This document shows positions 11,720-11,811 of a stretch of DNA of 11,811 nt, piece by piece. The notes beneath the pieces are model-generated. The model had not been told where the DNA came from. It worked only from the letters and a program-made list of their open reading frames with translations, and did not search any database. The DNA lies in contig WLKU01000026.1 of assembly GCA_009701105.1 (NCBI GenBank), positions 1 to 11,811 on the forward strand, written 5' to 3'. Origin of the DNA: Actinomycetota bacterium (lineage in GTDB: Bacteria; Actinomycetota; Acidimicrobiia; Acidimicrobiales; Ilumatobacteraceae). Position 1 is the first letter of the stretch. Each line of letters begins with the position of its first letter. A program made the position numbers and the translations under genes.

Positions 11720-11811
11720 CCCATCACATTCTCTTTCCAGATATCGATATAGCGCTCGAGATGTGGATTGAAATATGGGTCGTCTTCTAATTTGTCGCGC
11801 CAACGAGCGCC
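11665..11811 (-). CDS. C-terminal end of a probable glycosyltransferase (partial)
   Basis: The minus strand is open from the window edge to a TAA at 11665-11667 and encodes 48 residues. They begin GARWRDKLEDDPYFNPHLER and end in QRSVLDALGPTAPIASK. The W-R-D-x-L-x-x-D-P-Y-F-N-P-x-L motif is common at the C-terminus of bacterial glycosyltransferases, which supports the call, though this is pattern memory on a short fragment. The last 55 bases overlap the 3' end of the membrane-anchored protein gene on the other strand. The start and most of the protein lie outside the window. Confidence 0.55.
   Translation of the reverse strand, partial: GARWRDKLEDDPYFNPHLERYIDIWKENVMGQRSVLDALGPTAPIASK

Overview
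The window looks like a chromosomal segment of an actinobacterium. I favour a planktonic Acidimicrobiia-type (Ilumatobacter-like) lineage of moderate GC. The reasons are a SufC-SufS-SufU set (SufU is the Gram-positive/actinobacterial type), a characteristic acyl-CoA dehydrogenase, closely packed genes, and several starts that lack a Shine-Dalgarno and sit 6-7 nt after a TAnnnT -10 hexamer, as in leaderless actinobacterial transcripts. The taxonomic call is inference from protein style, not from a marker gene. There are no rRNA, tRNA, CRISPR or insertion-sequence features, and no gene-free stretch over about 100 bp.

Left region (1-2999): a DoxX-type membrane protein gene, cut by the window edge, diverges from a MarR-family regulator gene. 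Two near-identical 18-bp palindromes cover both promoters. Behind marR, on the same strand, come a DUF1185/AA_synth protein, an EthD-type small protein (4-bp overlap), a VOC-fold protein and a 10-TM EamA exporter. The set looks like a small regulated metabolism/detoxification and export module of unknown substrate.

Middle-left (3000-5250): a perfect 9-bp inverted repeat precedes a class I/II PLP aminotransferase gene. Its stop nearly abuts the start of a D-isomer 2-hydroxyacid dehydrogenase of the glyoxylate/hydroxypyruvate reductase type. Together they could convert amino acid to 2-oxo acid to 2-hydroxy acid (or the reverse).

Middle-right, minus strand (5251-10032): read in the direction of transcription, a Phd/YefM-type antitoxin, a PIN-domain (VapC) toxin, a glyoxalase II-like metallo-beta-lactamase-fold hydrolase and a membrane fatty acid desaturase form one tight group (4-bp, 4-bp and 9-bp junctions). 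After 54 bp containing a palindrome and a putative leaderless promoter come sufC, sufS and sufU for Fe-S cluster assembly. The scaffold genes sufB and sufD, usually just upstream of sufC, are absent here.

Right (10033-11811): a 94-bp divergent promoter region carries two helically phased TGTGTAC repeats, one of them a TGTACA-core palindrome of the kind bound by YefM/Phd antitoxins. It separates the antitoxin gene from an acyl-CoA dehydrogenase gene. Downstream are a small membrane-anchored protein of unknown function and, convergent and overlapping its 3' end, the tail of a probable glycosyltransferase gene that runs off the window.
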